From Streptomyces parvulus (GTDB lineage: Bacteria > Actinomycetota > Actinomycetes > Streptomycetales > Streptomycetaceae), in the NCBI RefSeq assembly GCF_014648855.1, contig NZ_BMRX01000015.1, positions 124,001 through 188,000 on the forward strand: a stretch of DNA of 64,000 nucleotides, written 5' to 3'. How positions within the stretch are numbered: position 1 is the first letter of the stretch; each line of letters opens with the position of its first letter. A program made the translations under genes and the position numbers. Shown one piece after another: positions 35,577 through 43,385 of this stretch. The notes beneath the pieces are model-generated. The model saw nothing but the letters and a program-made list of their open reading frames with translations. It did no database searches and had not been told where the DNA came from.

Positions 35577-36302
35577 ATGACTGAGCAGCCGATCCGGCGT
35601 GAGGCGGTCTCCGACCAGCTCTTCACGCTGCTGAGGGACCGAATCCTGACCGGGACGCTCGCCGCCGGCGCCCCCATGACGGCGGAGCGCGAACTGGCCG
35701 CCGAGTTCGGGGTGAACCGGCACGCCGTACGGGAGGCGGTCAAGCGGTTGCAGCAGGCGCGCCTCGTCGAGGTGAGCCACGGCGGACGCACCCGGGTGCT
35801 GGACTGGCGGCGCACCGCCGGACTCGACCTCGCCGTACAACTCGCCCGCGCCACCGGCTCCCCCACCCACGACCTGCGGCGGGACGTCCTGGAGATGAGG
35901 GCCTCCATCGGTGCGGATGCGGCCCGGCTGTGCGCGGCCCGCTGCTCGCGGGAGACCGCGTCCGAGATCGTCGGCGCCGCCGCCGGGTACGTCGGCTGCG
36001 GCCCCGACCTCGCCGAACTGGCCGCGGCCGACGTCGCGTGGTGGCGCCTCGTCGTCGAGGGCTCCGGGAACCTCGCCTACCTGCTCGCCTTCAACACCCT
36101 CGTCGACGGATCCCTGACCGCCGGTGAGGTGCCCACGGACCTGCGCGCCGCCGAACTGCTGGACATCGAGGGGCACGTGCGGCTCGCCGCGCTCATCGCC
36201 ACGCACGACGAGGACGGGGCGGAGGCCGCGGCCCGCGCCCTGCTCGCCCGCAGCGTGCCCACCGCGCCCATCGCCCCGGAGCACGAGGGAGGCCAGGCGT
36301 GA
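35577..36302 (+). CDS. GntR-family (FadR/FCD) transcriptional regulator
   Basis: 241 aa. Winged HTH (LFTLLRDRILTGTLAAGAPM, TAERELAAEFGVNRHAVREA, residues about 15-57) and an all-helical FCD ligand domain with an acidic/His set (EMRASIGADAARLC, EGHVRLAALIATHDEDGAEA). The stop overlaps the GTG of the hydroxylase gene (GTGA), so the two form a unit. Its operator-like dyad lies just upstream. Ligand unknown; a fatty acid or related lipid is an inference from the neighbour and the FadR-like site. Confidence 0.9.
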   Translation: MTEQPIRREAVSDQLFTLLRDRILTGTLAAGAPMTAERELAAEFGVNRHAVREAVKRLQQARLVEVSHGGRTRVLDWRRTAGLDLAVQLARATGSPTHDLRRDVLEMRASIGADAARLCAARCSRETASEIVGAAAGYVGCGPDLAELAAADVAWWRLVVEGSGNLAYLLAFNTLVDGSLTAGEVPTDLRAAELLDIEGHVRLAALIATHDEDGAEAAARALLARSVPTAPIAPEHEGGQA

Positions 36303-37132
36303 TACCCGCCGTCGTCTACGCGATACCCGCCTTCGTCCTGCTGGTCGCCGTGGAGGCGCTGTCGTACCGCTTCCTCCCGGACGACGAGGAACGCGGCTAC
36401 GAGACCCGCGACACGGTCACCAGCATGTCGATGGGTGCCGGCAGCCAGGTCGTCGGCCTTCCGTGGAAGGCGGTCGCGATCCTCGCGTACGCCGGGCTCT
36501 ACACCCTGGCGCCCTGGCAGCTTTCCCCCGCCTCCGCCTGGACCTGGGTCCTGCTGTTCTTCGCGGACGACCTCGCCTACTACGTCTTCCACCGCGCCCA
36601 CCACCGGATCCGCGTCCTGTGGGCGAGCCACGTCGTCCACCACTCCAGCGTGCGCTTCAACCTCTCCACCGCCCTGCGGCAGAGCTGGACGCCCATGACC
36701 ACGCTGCCGTTCTGGCTCCCGCTCGCCCTGCTCGGCGTGCCGCCGTGGATGATCCTGCTCCAGCAGTCGATCAGCCTCGTCTACCAGTTCTTCCTGCACA
36801 CCGAGCGGGTCGACAAGCTCTGGCGCCCCGTCGAGTTCCTCTTCAACACCCCCTCGCACCACCGCGTCCACCACGGCTCCAACAACGCCTATCTGGACCG
36901 CAACTACGGCGGCATCCTGATCGTCTGGGACCGGCTCCTCGGCACCTTCGAACCCGAGGGGGAGCGGGCCGTCTACGGCCTGACGAAGAACATCGACACC
37001 TACAACCCGCTCCGCGTCGCCTTCCACGAGTACGCCGCCACCTGGCGCGACGTACGCTCCGCGACCCGCTGGCGCGACCGCGCCGGGCACCTCTTCGGCC
37101 CGCCGGGCTGGGCACCGGGGACGGACCGCTGA
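36299..37132 (+). CDS. Sterol desaturase/fatty acid hydroxylase family membrane protein
   Basis: 277 aa. Three to four membrane segments and the eight-His di-iron clusters HRAHH, HVVHH and HHRVHH (with H-T-E-R between) of the membrane-bound fatty acid hydroxylase superfamily. It should hydroxylate or desaturate a lipid, using O2 and an electron donor encoded elsewhere. GTG start at 36299 overlaps the regulator stop. The gene ends at a bidirectional hairpin. Confidence 0.9.
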   Translation: MIPAVVYAIPAFVLLVAVEALSYRFLPDDEERGYETRDTVTSMSMGAGSQVVGLPWKAVAILAYAGLYTLAPWQLSPASAWTWVLLFFADDLAYYVFHRAHHRIRVLWASHVVHHSSVRFNLSTALRQSWTPMTTLPFWLPLALLGVPPWMILLQQSISLVYQFFLHTERVDKLWRPVEFLFNTPSHHRVHHGSNNAYLDRNYGGILIVWDRLLGTFEPEGERAVYGLTKNIDTYNPLRVAFHEYAATWRDVRSATRWRDRAGHLFGPPGWAPGTDR

Positions 37133-37133
37133 G

Positions 37134-37155
37134 CGGCCCCTTCACGAAGGGGCCG
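37134..37155. terminator. Bidirectional hairpin between convergent genes
   Basis: Ten-bp stem with arms CGGCCCCTTC and GAAGGGGCCG around a 2-nt centre. It overlaps the last codons of the MerR gene on the minus strand and follows the hydroxylase stop at once. Confidence 0.65.
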
Positions 37156-37990
37156 GCATCCCGCCTTCGGGTGCGGTCAGCCAGGCGACGAGCGTGCGCC
37201 AGTCACCGGGCCGGTCGGTGTCGCGGGGGCCGACGAGGTAGACCTCCTCGACGAAGTCACGTGAGGACAGACCCCGTTCGGTGACGAACGCGCCCAGCGC
37301 CGCGTAGGTGAGGTCGAGGTCGTCGTGGGCACCGGCGTGGACGGCCACCGCGGCCGTGCGCTCCGCGAGCCGGAGTTCACGCACCGTGCCCGGGGCGCCA
37401 CGCGGCAGCGGCGCCTCGGCGGGGACGTAGAGGGTGGCCCGTCCTCCGCCCTCGGTGAACAACTCGTGGGCGTACTGACCACCCGGCGGACCCACCGGCC
37501 GCTGGGGCGTCGCGGCGTCCAGGTCACGCATCGCCTCGTCGTACCAGCCCAGTCCCGCTCCGCCGGGGACGTCGAGCGAGACCGCGAGGACGCGCTGAGC
37601 CGGAAGGATCTCCAGGCCCACGGCGCGCTCCGCAGCGGGATCGAGCAGCTCGCGCAGCGCGTCGACGGCCCGCTGCGTACGGCCGATCCGGTCCTCCAGC
37701 CTGCGCACATGGCCCGCGACGACGTCCCGCGCGGCACGGCGGTTCTCCTCACTTCCGTCGTCGGCCCCGGCCTCAAGCAGAAGCCGCAGATCGGCCAGTG
37801 GAAGATCGAGGTCACGGAAGCGCTTGATGGTCAGCGCGGGCCGGATCTGGGCGGGGGAGTAGTAGCGGTAGCCCGAGGCCCCGTCGACCTCCGTGGGAAC
37901 AAGCAGGTCCTGGTCGTGGTAGCGGCGCAGCATGCGGATGCTCAGGTGCGTGATCCGGGAGAACTCACCGATCGTCAGACGCCTGGCCAC
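37142..37990 (-). CDS. MerR-family regulator with GyrI-like effector domain
   Basis: 282 aa. MerR winged helix (LTIGEFSRITHLSIRMLRRY, then YRYYSPAQ, residues 5-45), dimerisation helix, and a C-terminal GyrI-like/BmrR-type ligand domain (about 125-275). It is the last gene of a leftward operon headed by an SDR. The MerR-style promoter with a 19-bp spacer at 39170-39200 is its expected target. ATG at 37990. Confidence 0.88.
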   Translation of the reverse strand: MARRLTIGEFSRITHLSIRMLRRYHDQDLLVPTEVDGASGYRYYSPAQIRPALTIKRFRDLDLPLADLRLLLEAGADDGSEENRRAARDVVAGHVRRLEDRIGRTQRAVDALRELLDPAAERAVGLEILPAQRVLAVSLDVPGGAGLGWYDEAMRDLDAATPQRPVGPPGGQYAHELFTEGGGRATLYVPAEAPLPRGAPGTVRELRLAERTAAVAVHAGAHDDLDLTYAALGAFVTERGLSSRDFVEEVYLVGPRDTDRPGDWRTLVAWLTAPEGGMPAPS

Positions 37991-38034
37991 GGCTCTCTCC
38001 TTCGTCGCGGATGTTCCGCCTCACGGTGCCGCCT

Positions 38035-38355
38035 TCAGGGCGAGATCGTCAGCAGGGTGATCCTCCCTCGTGTGTCGCGCTCGAACGTGAAGCGCAGAGT
38101 GACCGGACTGCCGGGGAAGTCTCCGCCGACCCGTGCGCGGGCCCGGTGGCCGGAGGCGGCGGGGACGACCTCCCGCAGCGTGTACCGCACGGTGGGCAAC
38201 GCACGGTGCCAGGCGCGCAGCTCAGCGATGCCGCGGTGGGTTCGGCCGTCGTCGTGCACCACGGCGTCGTCGGCGAAGAACGCGAGGCAGCGCTCCGGGT
38301 CGGGATGTTCCGCCGCGGCGAAGTACTCCTCGGTGAACTTCTGGGCGTCTTCCAT
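38035..38355 (-). CDS. NTF2-like (SnoaL) small protein
   Basis: 106 aa. The cone-shaped NTF2 fold is suggested by FTEEYFAAAEHPDPERCLAF, FADDAVVHDDGRTHRGIAEL and the final beta strands (TLRFTFERDTRGRITLLTIS). Members are often isomerases, cyclases or simple ligand binders. The ATG at 38355 has AGGAGGAG upstream. It is placed between an SDR and a MerR gene, 34 bp from one and 44 bp from the other, so it is likely a partner in the SDR reaction or a carrier of the same ligand. Confidence 0.8.
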   Translation of the reverse strand: MEDAQKFTEEYFAAAEHPDPERCLAFFADDAVVHDDGRTHRGIAELRAWHRALPTVRYTLREVVPAASGHRARARVGGDFPGSPVTLRFTFERDTRGRITLLTISP

Positions 38356-38389
38356 GATCTCCTCCTGTCGTGGTGGGTCCGCGGTCGCG

Positions 38390-39163
38390 TCACAGGGCGC
38401 GGACCGTGCCTCCGTCGACGACGTACTCGGCACCGGCGACCGCGCCGGCCAGGTCCGACGCCAGGAAGGCGATCACCCCGGCCACCTCGTCCGGTTCCGC
38501 CGGCCGCCCCAGCGGAATGCCGCCCAGAACGTCCATCAGCTCCCCGAGCGCGCCCTCGCGGGTGATGCCCCGCTCGGCCATCCGCCGGGCCAGGAGCCGC
38601 TCGGCGCCGTCGGTCCGGACGAAGCCGGGAGCCACCGAATTGACCCGGACGCCGGCCGGGGCGACTTCGCGGGCGAGTCCCTTGCTGTACGCCGCCAGCG
38701 CGCTCTTGGCAGCCGCGTAGGCCAGCGTCGACTCGTGCAGCGGCATCCTGCGCTGGATCGACGTCACGTGGACCACGGCGCCCGAGCCGCGCTCCACCAT
38801 GGAGGGCAGCAGGGCCCGGTCCAGGCGCACGGCGGGAAGCAGGTTGAGTGCGAGTTCACGCGCCCACACGTCGTCGTCCAGAGCCGCGTAACCGCCGGCC
38901 GGAGCGTCCGAGCCGCCCACGACGTGCACCAGCACGTCCGGCACCCCCGCGAGTCCGGCCACCGCCTCGGCGGCGGACGCGGCACCGTCGAGGGTGCTCA
39001 GATCGGCCGTCACGGACAACGGGTCGGTCGTCCGCGGTGCCGTTCGGGCGATCGTGACGACCCGTGCCCCGGCGTTCCGGAACCGGTCCGCCGTCGCCAG
39101 TCCGACGCCCTTGCTGCCACCGGCCACGACGACCGGACGGTCCTGGAATTCAATGGTGTCCAT
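38390..39163 (-). CDS. SDR-family oxidoreductase
   Basis: 257 aa classical short-chain dehydrogenase. Cofactor loop GGSKGVGLA (about 15-23), catalytic Ser in VVHVTSIQRR and YAAAKSALA (Tyr-x3-Lys), then PGFVRT. The first gene of the MerR-regulated operon. The predicted transcription start falls on or within a base or two of the A of ATG at 39163, so the transcript may be leaderless; no ribosome site is visible. Substrate unknown. Confidence 0.88.
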   Translation of the reverse strand: MDTIEFQDRPVVVAGGSKGVGLATADRFRNAGARVVTIARTAPRTTDPLSVTADLSTLDGAASAAEAVAGLAGVPDVLVHVVGGSDAPAGGYAALDDDVWARELALNLLPAVRLDRALLPSMVERGSGAVVHVTSIQRRMPLHESTLAYAAAKSALAAYSKGLAREVAPAGVRVNSVAPGFVRTDGAERLLARRMAERGITREGALGELMDVLGGIPLGRPAEPDEVAGVIAFLASDLAGAVAGAEYVVDGGTVRAL

Positions 39164-39169
39164 GCCGCC

Positions 39170-39200
39170 ACCGTGGACTCTCTCCCGGGGAGAGGGTCAA
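39170..39200 (-). promoter_or_regulatory. MerR-activated promoter of the SDR operon
   Basis: On the minus strand: TTGACC (39200-39195), exactly 19 bp, then CACGGT (39175-39170). The spacer is filled by a 23-bp dyad (39176-39198), core CTCTCCC-C-GGGAGAG with GAC/GTC ends and one mismatched pair. The overlong spacer with a central dyad is diagnostic of MerR regulation. Confidence 0.8.
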
Positions 39201-39322
39201 ACGGGACTCCACACCACCGGGCGCCTCGCGCCGGGCCGGCCCCGGGTCCTGGGGCCGGCACTCTTCGAGCGGAGCCGTGCCACTGCGGCCAACCACCCCG
39301 CCCGGGAAAGGCGTTGGACGTA

Positions 39323-39351
39323 TTGACACGCCCAACACCCCTCGCGATCCT
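39323..39351 (+). promoter_or_regulatory. Promoter of the first GH43 gene
   Basis: TTGACA (39323-39328), 17-bp spacer, GATCCT (39346-39351). The expected start near 39358 lies immediately before the tandem LacI-type sites, a geometry suited to repression. Confidence 0.5.
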
Positions 39352-39363
39352 GTGACAGTCGAC

Positions 39364-39396
39364 TTCCATCGATGTAAATCCCTCGATGTAAATCCC
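39364..39396. repeat. Tandem 14-bp repeat forming LacI-type operator sites
   Basis: TCGATGTAAATCCC occurs twice in exact tandem (39369-39382, 39383-39396). The first copy with its left flank makes TTCCATCGATGTAAA, an imperfect CG-centred dyad related to the sites at 40741, 42096, 51931 and 54579. Confidence 0.6.
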
Positions 39397-39572
39397 TCGG
39401 TGGGCACCTGTCGGCGCACACCTCTCGACGTGCCTCCCCACCGCACGGACACCCCGCCCGACGGTCACGGGCCGCCCCCACGACGCCTCCGACCGGTTCG
39501 TGACCGGACGCCCCGCCCGCCGCGCCCCGGCCGGGCCGGCGCCGAACCGGAGGCCGACCAGGGAACGGGACC

Positions 39573-40643
39573 ATGAAACCGACTCGCCTGCTGCACACCG
39601 CCCTCGCCTGCGCGGTCTCCGGGATCCTCGCGGCCGCGCTGTCCCTCGCGCAGGCGGAGCCCGCCTCCGCCGACCAGACCGCCCTGCGCGCCGCCGACCC
39701 GAGCGTCCTGCGCGTCGGCGGCACCTACGTCTCCGTGCAGTCGGCCGGCGGCGGCATCGCCGTACGCCAGGCGCCCTCGACGGCCGCACTCGCCTCGGCC
39801 CCCGCCCGGCAGGTCTGGTCGGACACCCAGAACCGCGGCGAGGTGTGGGCCCCCGAGATCGTCCGCGACGGCGGCCGCTACTACATCTACTTCTCCGCCG
39901 GACGGGGCCCCGCCCACCGGATGTACGTCATCAGCTCCGCCTCCCCGGACAGCGGGTACACGGCCGAGACGAAGCTCGCGCTGCCGGACGACAAGTGGGC
40001 CATCGACGGCACCCTGTTCACGTTCAACGGACAGCGGTGGTTCGTCTGGTCGGGCTGGGCGGGGGACACCAACGTCGAGCAGAACCTGTACATCGCGCGG
40101 ATGAGCAGCCCGACGACACCGACCGGCGCGCGCCACGTCATCTCGCAGCCGCGGGAGAGCTGGGAGCGCGTGGTCGGCAATCCGTTCATCAACGAGGGAC
40201 CGGAGCCCGTCAAGGACCCGAACGGCCAGCTTCATATCGCGTACTCCGCCAACGGCAGCTGGAGCGAGCAGTACTGCCTGGCGGACCTGCGGCTCCGGGC
40301 CGGCGGCGATCCGACCTACGTGTGGGACTGGTACAAGTCCAACGGGTGCCTCTTCGGCTCGAACCGGGCGACCATGATGACCGGCTGGGACCCGACCCTG
40401 CACGTCAACGGGCCCGGACACCACACCTTCGTGCTGCTCGACGGCGACATCAACACGAGCCCGCCCGCCGGTCCGCGCTTCCCGCTGATGTTCCACGCCG
40501 TCCCGAAGGGAACGCCGTACGCCTGGGAGAACCGGTACTGGTACACCGGCACCTTCGCCTGGTGGGGGAACACCACCTACAGCCGCGCCAACGTCCCAGG
40601 CCCCAACAGCGACACCGGCTGGAGCCTGAAGTTCTTCGAGTAG
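39573..40643 (+). CDS. Secreted GH43-family glycosidase
   Basis: 356 aa. Signal peptide ending PASA-DQ. Five-bladed propeller of GH43 with general base D42 in AADPSVL, the pKa-modulating Asp in AIDGTLF and the acid Glu in NEGPEPVKDPNG. Members cleave alpha-L-arabinofuranosides, xylosides or beta-galactofuranosides; the sequence does not decide. It is the first gene of the furanoside locus, preceded by its own promoter and operator repeats, and separated from the LacI gene by 202 bp. ATG at 39573. Confidence 0.88.
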   Translation: MKPTRLLHTALACAVSGILAAALSLAQAEPASADQTALRAADPSVLRVGGTYVSVQSAGGGIAVRQAPSTAALASAPARQVWSDTQNRGEVWAPEIVRDGGRYYIYFSAGRGPAHRMYVISSASPDSGYTAETKLALPDDKWAIDGTLFTFNGQRWFVWSGWAGDTNVEQNLYIARMSSPTTPTGARHVISQPRESWERVVGNPFINEGPEPVKDPNGQLHIAYSANGSWSEQYCLADLRLRAGGDPTYVWDWYKSNGCLFGSNRATMMTGWDPTLHVNGPGHHTFVLLDGDINTSPPAGPRFPLMFHAVPKGTPYAWENRYWYTGTFAWWGNTTYSRANVPGPNSDTGWSLKFFE

Positions 40644-40718
40644 GACGCCCGTGCGGCCCGCCTCCCCGGCGGTGTGTGCGACCATCCCGGGGTGGCCGGG
40701 CCGGTCGGGTCGGCCTGC

Positions 40719-40756
40719 TTGTCAGCGCCGGGAGACGGGCTGTATAACGTTGTAAA
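40719..40756 (+). promoter_or_regulatory. LacI gene promoter with overlapping operator
   Basis: TTGTCA (40719-40724), 18-bp spacer, TATAAC (40743-40748). The operator-like dyad TGTATAACGTTGTAAA (40741-40756), CG-centred, covers the -10 element, indicating autorepression. Confidence 0.65.
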
Positions 40757-40845
40757 CTCGTGCCCAGGGGCTTGGAGTCCGGCTCACCGTGGGGACACCC
40801 GCCCCGCACCGAACACCGAGTGGGGACGCTTCGGAGGGATTCGAC

Positions 40846-41865
40846 GTGCGGGTCAGCCTCAAGGACGTCGCCGCGCACGCGGGGGTCTCCGTCAAGACCG
40901 TGTCCAACGTGGTGAACGACTATCCCTACGTCACCGCCGGCATGCGCGAGCGCGTCCAGCGCTCCATCGACGAACTGGGCTACCGGCCGAACCTGACCGC
41001 CCGCCACCTGCGCAAGGGGCGCACCGGCATCATCGCGCTCGCCCTGCCCGAACTGGGCAACCCCTACTTCGCCGAGCTGGCCGCCGCCGTCATCGACGCC
41101 GCCGCCGCGCACGACTACACGGTGCTGCTCGACCACACCGGCGGACGGCGGGAGCAGGAGATCCTGGTCAGCCAGGGGTTCCGGGCCCGGGTCATCGACG
41201 GGCTCATCATGAGCCCCATCGAGCTGGAGACCCAGGACCTGCGCGACCGCACGGAGGACGTGCCCCTGGTGCTGCTGGGCGAACGCGACTACGACCTGCC
41301 CTACGACCACATCGCCATCGACAACGTCGCCGCGGCCCGCACCGCCGTCCGCCACCTCATCGGCCTGGGCCGCCGCGAGGTCGCCTTCATCGGGGACCGG
41401 CGCGGCCGCAGCGAGCCCGCCCAGCTCCGGGTGCGCGGCTGGCGCGAGGAGCTGGCCGCCGCCGGACTCCCGGCCGACGACGGACTCGTGGCCGCCACCG
41501 ACGGCTGGGGGCACGCAGACGGCGCGGCGGCCATGACCCGGATCCTGGAGGCCGGCCGGCGGCCCGACGCGGTCTTCGCGTACAACGACCTGGTCGCGAT
41601 CGGCGCCATGCGCGTCCTGCACGCGCGGGGACTGCGGGTGCCCGAGGACATCGCGGTCGTCGGGTTCGACGACGTCGTCGAGGGCCGGTTCGGCGCGGTG
41701 ACGCTCACCTCGGTGTCGCCCGACAAGGAGGCCATCGGCCGGCTGGCGGTGGAGTCGGTACTGGCCCGGCTCGGCGGCCAGTCTCCCGAACCCCGCCGCT
41801 TCTGGGCGGACCACCGGCTCGCGGAGCGGGAGAGCACGCTCGGCCGGGGAGCCGGCGGCGTCTGA
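40846..41865 (+). CDS. LacI-family regulator of the furanoside locus
   Basis: 339 aa. HTH at residues 2-23 (SLKDVAAHAGVSVKTVSNVV) with hinge and sugar-binding core (VVGFDDVVEGRFGAVTLTSV). The GTG at 40846 is preferred over the upstream in-frame start at 40789 because GGAGGG lies 7 bp before it and the HTH then begins at the normal place. It probably binds the CG-centred palindromes seen before itself, the SBP gene, both flanking enzyme genes and the first GH43, with an imported furanose as inducer. Confidence 0.9.
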   Translation: MRVSLKDVAAHAGVSVKTVSNVVNDYPYVTAGMRERVQRSIDELGYRPNLTARHLRKGRTGIIALALPELGNPYFAELAAAVIDAAAAHDYTVLLDHTGGRREQEILVSQGFRARVIDGLIMSPIELETQDLRDRTEDVPLVLLGERDYDLPYDHIAIDNVAAARTAVRHLIGLGRREVAFIGDRRGRSEPAQLRVRGWREELAAAGLPADDGLVAATDGWGHADGAAAMTRILEAGRRPDAVFAYNDLVAIGAMRVLHARGLRVPEDIAVVGFDDVVEGRFGAVTLTSVSPDKEAIGRLAVESVLARLGGQSPEPRRFWADHRLAERESTLGRGAGGV

Positions 41866-41930
41866 GGCGCACGAGTCCGACGGCCGCGAGGCGGGCCGTG
41901 CGGCGGAGGCCTTTGGTCGCCCGGCCTCGC

Positions 41931-41944
41931 TGACATCGTTGTCA
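41931..41944. promoter_or_regulatory. LacI-type operator-like dyad
   Basis: TGACATCGTTGTCA: CG-centred, six of seven pairs complementary. It lies 66 bp after the LacI gene and 277 bp before the SBP gene. Confidence 0.5.
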
Positions 41945-42095
41945 GGCGCTGGACGACTCAGTCTCCGCGCAACGTGGGCCGCAAGTCAAGAGGTGATCGC
42001 GTGTTCGCCGGGGTCCGGTGAACGCGACTGCCGGAAAAGCCAGTTCGTTCCGCGCGCTCTGATCTCAGGTCGCGCACGGGGGGTTTACAGCATCC

Positions 42096-42109
42096 TTGCA
42101 ACGATGTAA
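42096..42109. promoter_or_regulatory. LacI-type operator-like dyad before the importer
   Basis: TTGCAACGATGTAA, CG-centred, closely matching the LacI-gene and GH2 sites. A TTTACA at 42084-42089 upstream also pairs with the TGTAAA at its right end. Confidence 0.6.
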
Positions 42110-42220
42110 AACCTCTGTGCGGCGGGCCGGACAAGGTCCTCCGCAGGGGGAGAAGCAGTAGTCGTCGCACAGAGTCCGGCTCCCCAATTCCCTTTCAGCG
42201 CCACCCGGATCGGGGTCACC

Positions 42221-43318
42221 ATGCAGCGCACCACTCACCGTCCACACCTCCTCGGCCGCCCGGTGGTCGTGGCCCTGGCCGCCGCCGTGGCCCTGACCGC
42301 GACCGCCTGCGCGAAGTCGGAGGACGACGCGTCGGACGGCAAGCAGTCCGGGTCGTCCGCGGCCGGCGCCGAGCAGAAGGCCGTCGAGCAGAAGCCGGGC
42401 AGCAAGACCTGCACCATCGACGCGTACGGCGCCGAGAAGCTGGACCTGAAGGGTGCGACCGTCGGCTTCTCCCAGTCGGAGAAGGAGGCCAACCCGTTCC
42501 GCATCGCCGAGACCCAGTCCATCAAGGACGAGGCGAAGAAGCGGGGCGTCAAGCTGCTCACCGCCAACGCCCAGTCGCAGTTCTCCAAGCAGATCACCGA
42601 CGTGCAGGACCTGCTCGCCAAGGGTGCCGACCTGCTGGTCATCGCGCCGCTGAACTCCGACGGCTGGGACCCGGTGCTCCAGGCCGCCGCCGCCAAGAAG
42701 GTCCCGATCGTCACCATCGACCGGAAGATCAACGCCGAGGCCTGCAAGGACTACGTCTCCTTCATCGCCTCGGACTTCGTCGAGCAGGGGCGCCGCGCCG
42801 CCGACCAGATGATCGAGGCGACGGGCGGCAAGGGCGAGGTCGCCATCCTCCTCGGCGCGGCCGGCAACAACGTCACCACCGAGCGCACCAAGGGCTTCAA
42901 GGAGCGCGTCGCCGAGAAGGCCCCGGACCTGAAGGTGGTCTTCGAGCAGACCGGTGACTTCGCCCGGGAGAAGGGCCAGCAGGTCACCGAGCAGCTCATC
43001 CAGTCGAAGCCCGGCATCAAGGGCATCTACGCGGAGAACGACGAGATGGGCCTCGGCGCGGTGGCCGCGCTCAAGGGAGCCGGCAAGAAGGCCGGCGACG
43101 TCAAGATCATCACCGTCGACGGCACGCGCAACGCCGTCCAGGGCATCGTCGACGGGTGGATCAGCGGGGTCGTCGAGTCCAACCCCCGCTTCGGGCCGCT
43201 CGCGTTCCAGACCCTCGACACCTTCACCAAGGGCGAGGCGGTGCCCCAGGACATCGTCATCGAGGACGGCGCGTACAACACGGACAACGCCAAGCAGGAC
43301 ATCGGCAAGGCCTACTGA
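42221..43318 (+). CDS. Furanose ABC transporter substrate-binding lipoprotein (YtfQ-like)
   Basis: 365 aa. Lipobox ATAC (Cys about residue 28), charged linker, then a ribose/galactofuranose-type binding protein: VGFSQSEKEANPFRIAETQS, DLLVIAPLNSDGWDPVLQAA, DFAREKGQQVTEQLIQ. The pattern follows E. coli YtfQ, the galactofuranose binder, more closely than RbsB. The first gene of a four-gene importer operon, separated from the ATPase by a strong hairpin that should keep SBP mRNA more abundant. ATG at 42221. Confidence 0.9.
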   Translation: MQRTTHRPHLLGRPVVVALAAAVALTATACAKSEDDASDGKQSGSSAAGAEQKAVEQKPGSKTCTIDAYGAEKLDLKGATVGFSQSEKEANPFRIAETQSIKDEAKKRGVKLLTANAQSQFSKQITDVQDLLAKGADLLVIAPLNSDGWDPVLQAAAAKKVPIVTIDRKINAEACKDYVSFIASDFVEQGRRAADQMIEATGGKGEVAILLGAAGNNVTTERTKGFKERVAEKAPDLKVVFEQTGDFAREKGQQVTEQLIQSKPGIKGIYAENDEMGLGAVAALKGAGKKAGDVKIITVDGTRNAVQGIVDGWISGVVESNPRFGPLAFQTLDTFTKGEAVPQDIVIEDGAYNTDNAKQDIGKAY

Positions 43319-43325
43319 CCCTCCG

Positions 43326-43350
43326 CGGGGCCCGGGACACCCGGGCCCCG
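43326..43350 (+). terminator. Hairpin between SBP and ATPase genes (attenuator/stabiliser)
   Basis: Perfect 11-bp stem with arms CGGGGCCCGGG and CCCGGGCCCCG and a 3-nt loop, 7 bp after the SBP stop, without a T-run. Hairpins here commonly protect the SBP message and lower expression of the membrane components. Confidence 0.65.
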
Positions 43351-43385
43351 TCGTCCTGCCCGCACCACACTTCCTGGAGGCACAG

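Larger units (their letters stand above)
39164..39572. other. Divergent intergenic region between SDR operon and GH43
   Basis: 409 bp. The left end is the MerR promoter; the middle (39210-39320) shows nothing recognisable; the right part holds a GH43 promoter (39323-39351) and tandem operator-like repeats (39364-39396). No gene. Confidence 0.65.
41866..42220. other. Regulatory region before the furanose importer
   Basis: 355 bp with two operator-like dyads (41931-41944 and 42096-42109) and no gene. The long leader between the second dyad and the SBP start (about 110 nt) has no RNA structure I can name. Confidence 0.6.

Noticed and set aside
37134..37155. Recombination or attachment site
   Set aside because: A simple hairpin between convergent genes without direct-repeat partner, integrase or tRNA.
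40789..40845. Upstream GTG start for the furanoside LacI gene
   Set aside because: No ribosome site, and it would put 19 extra residues before the HTH; GTG 40846 has GGAGGG.
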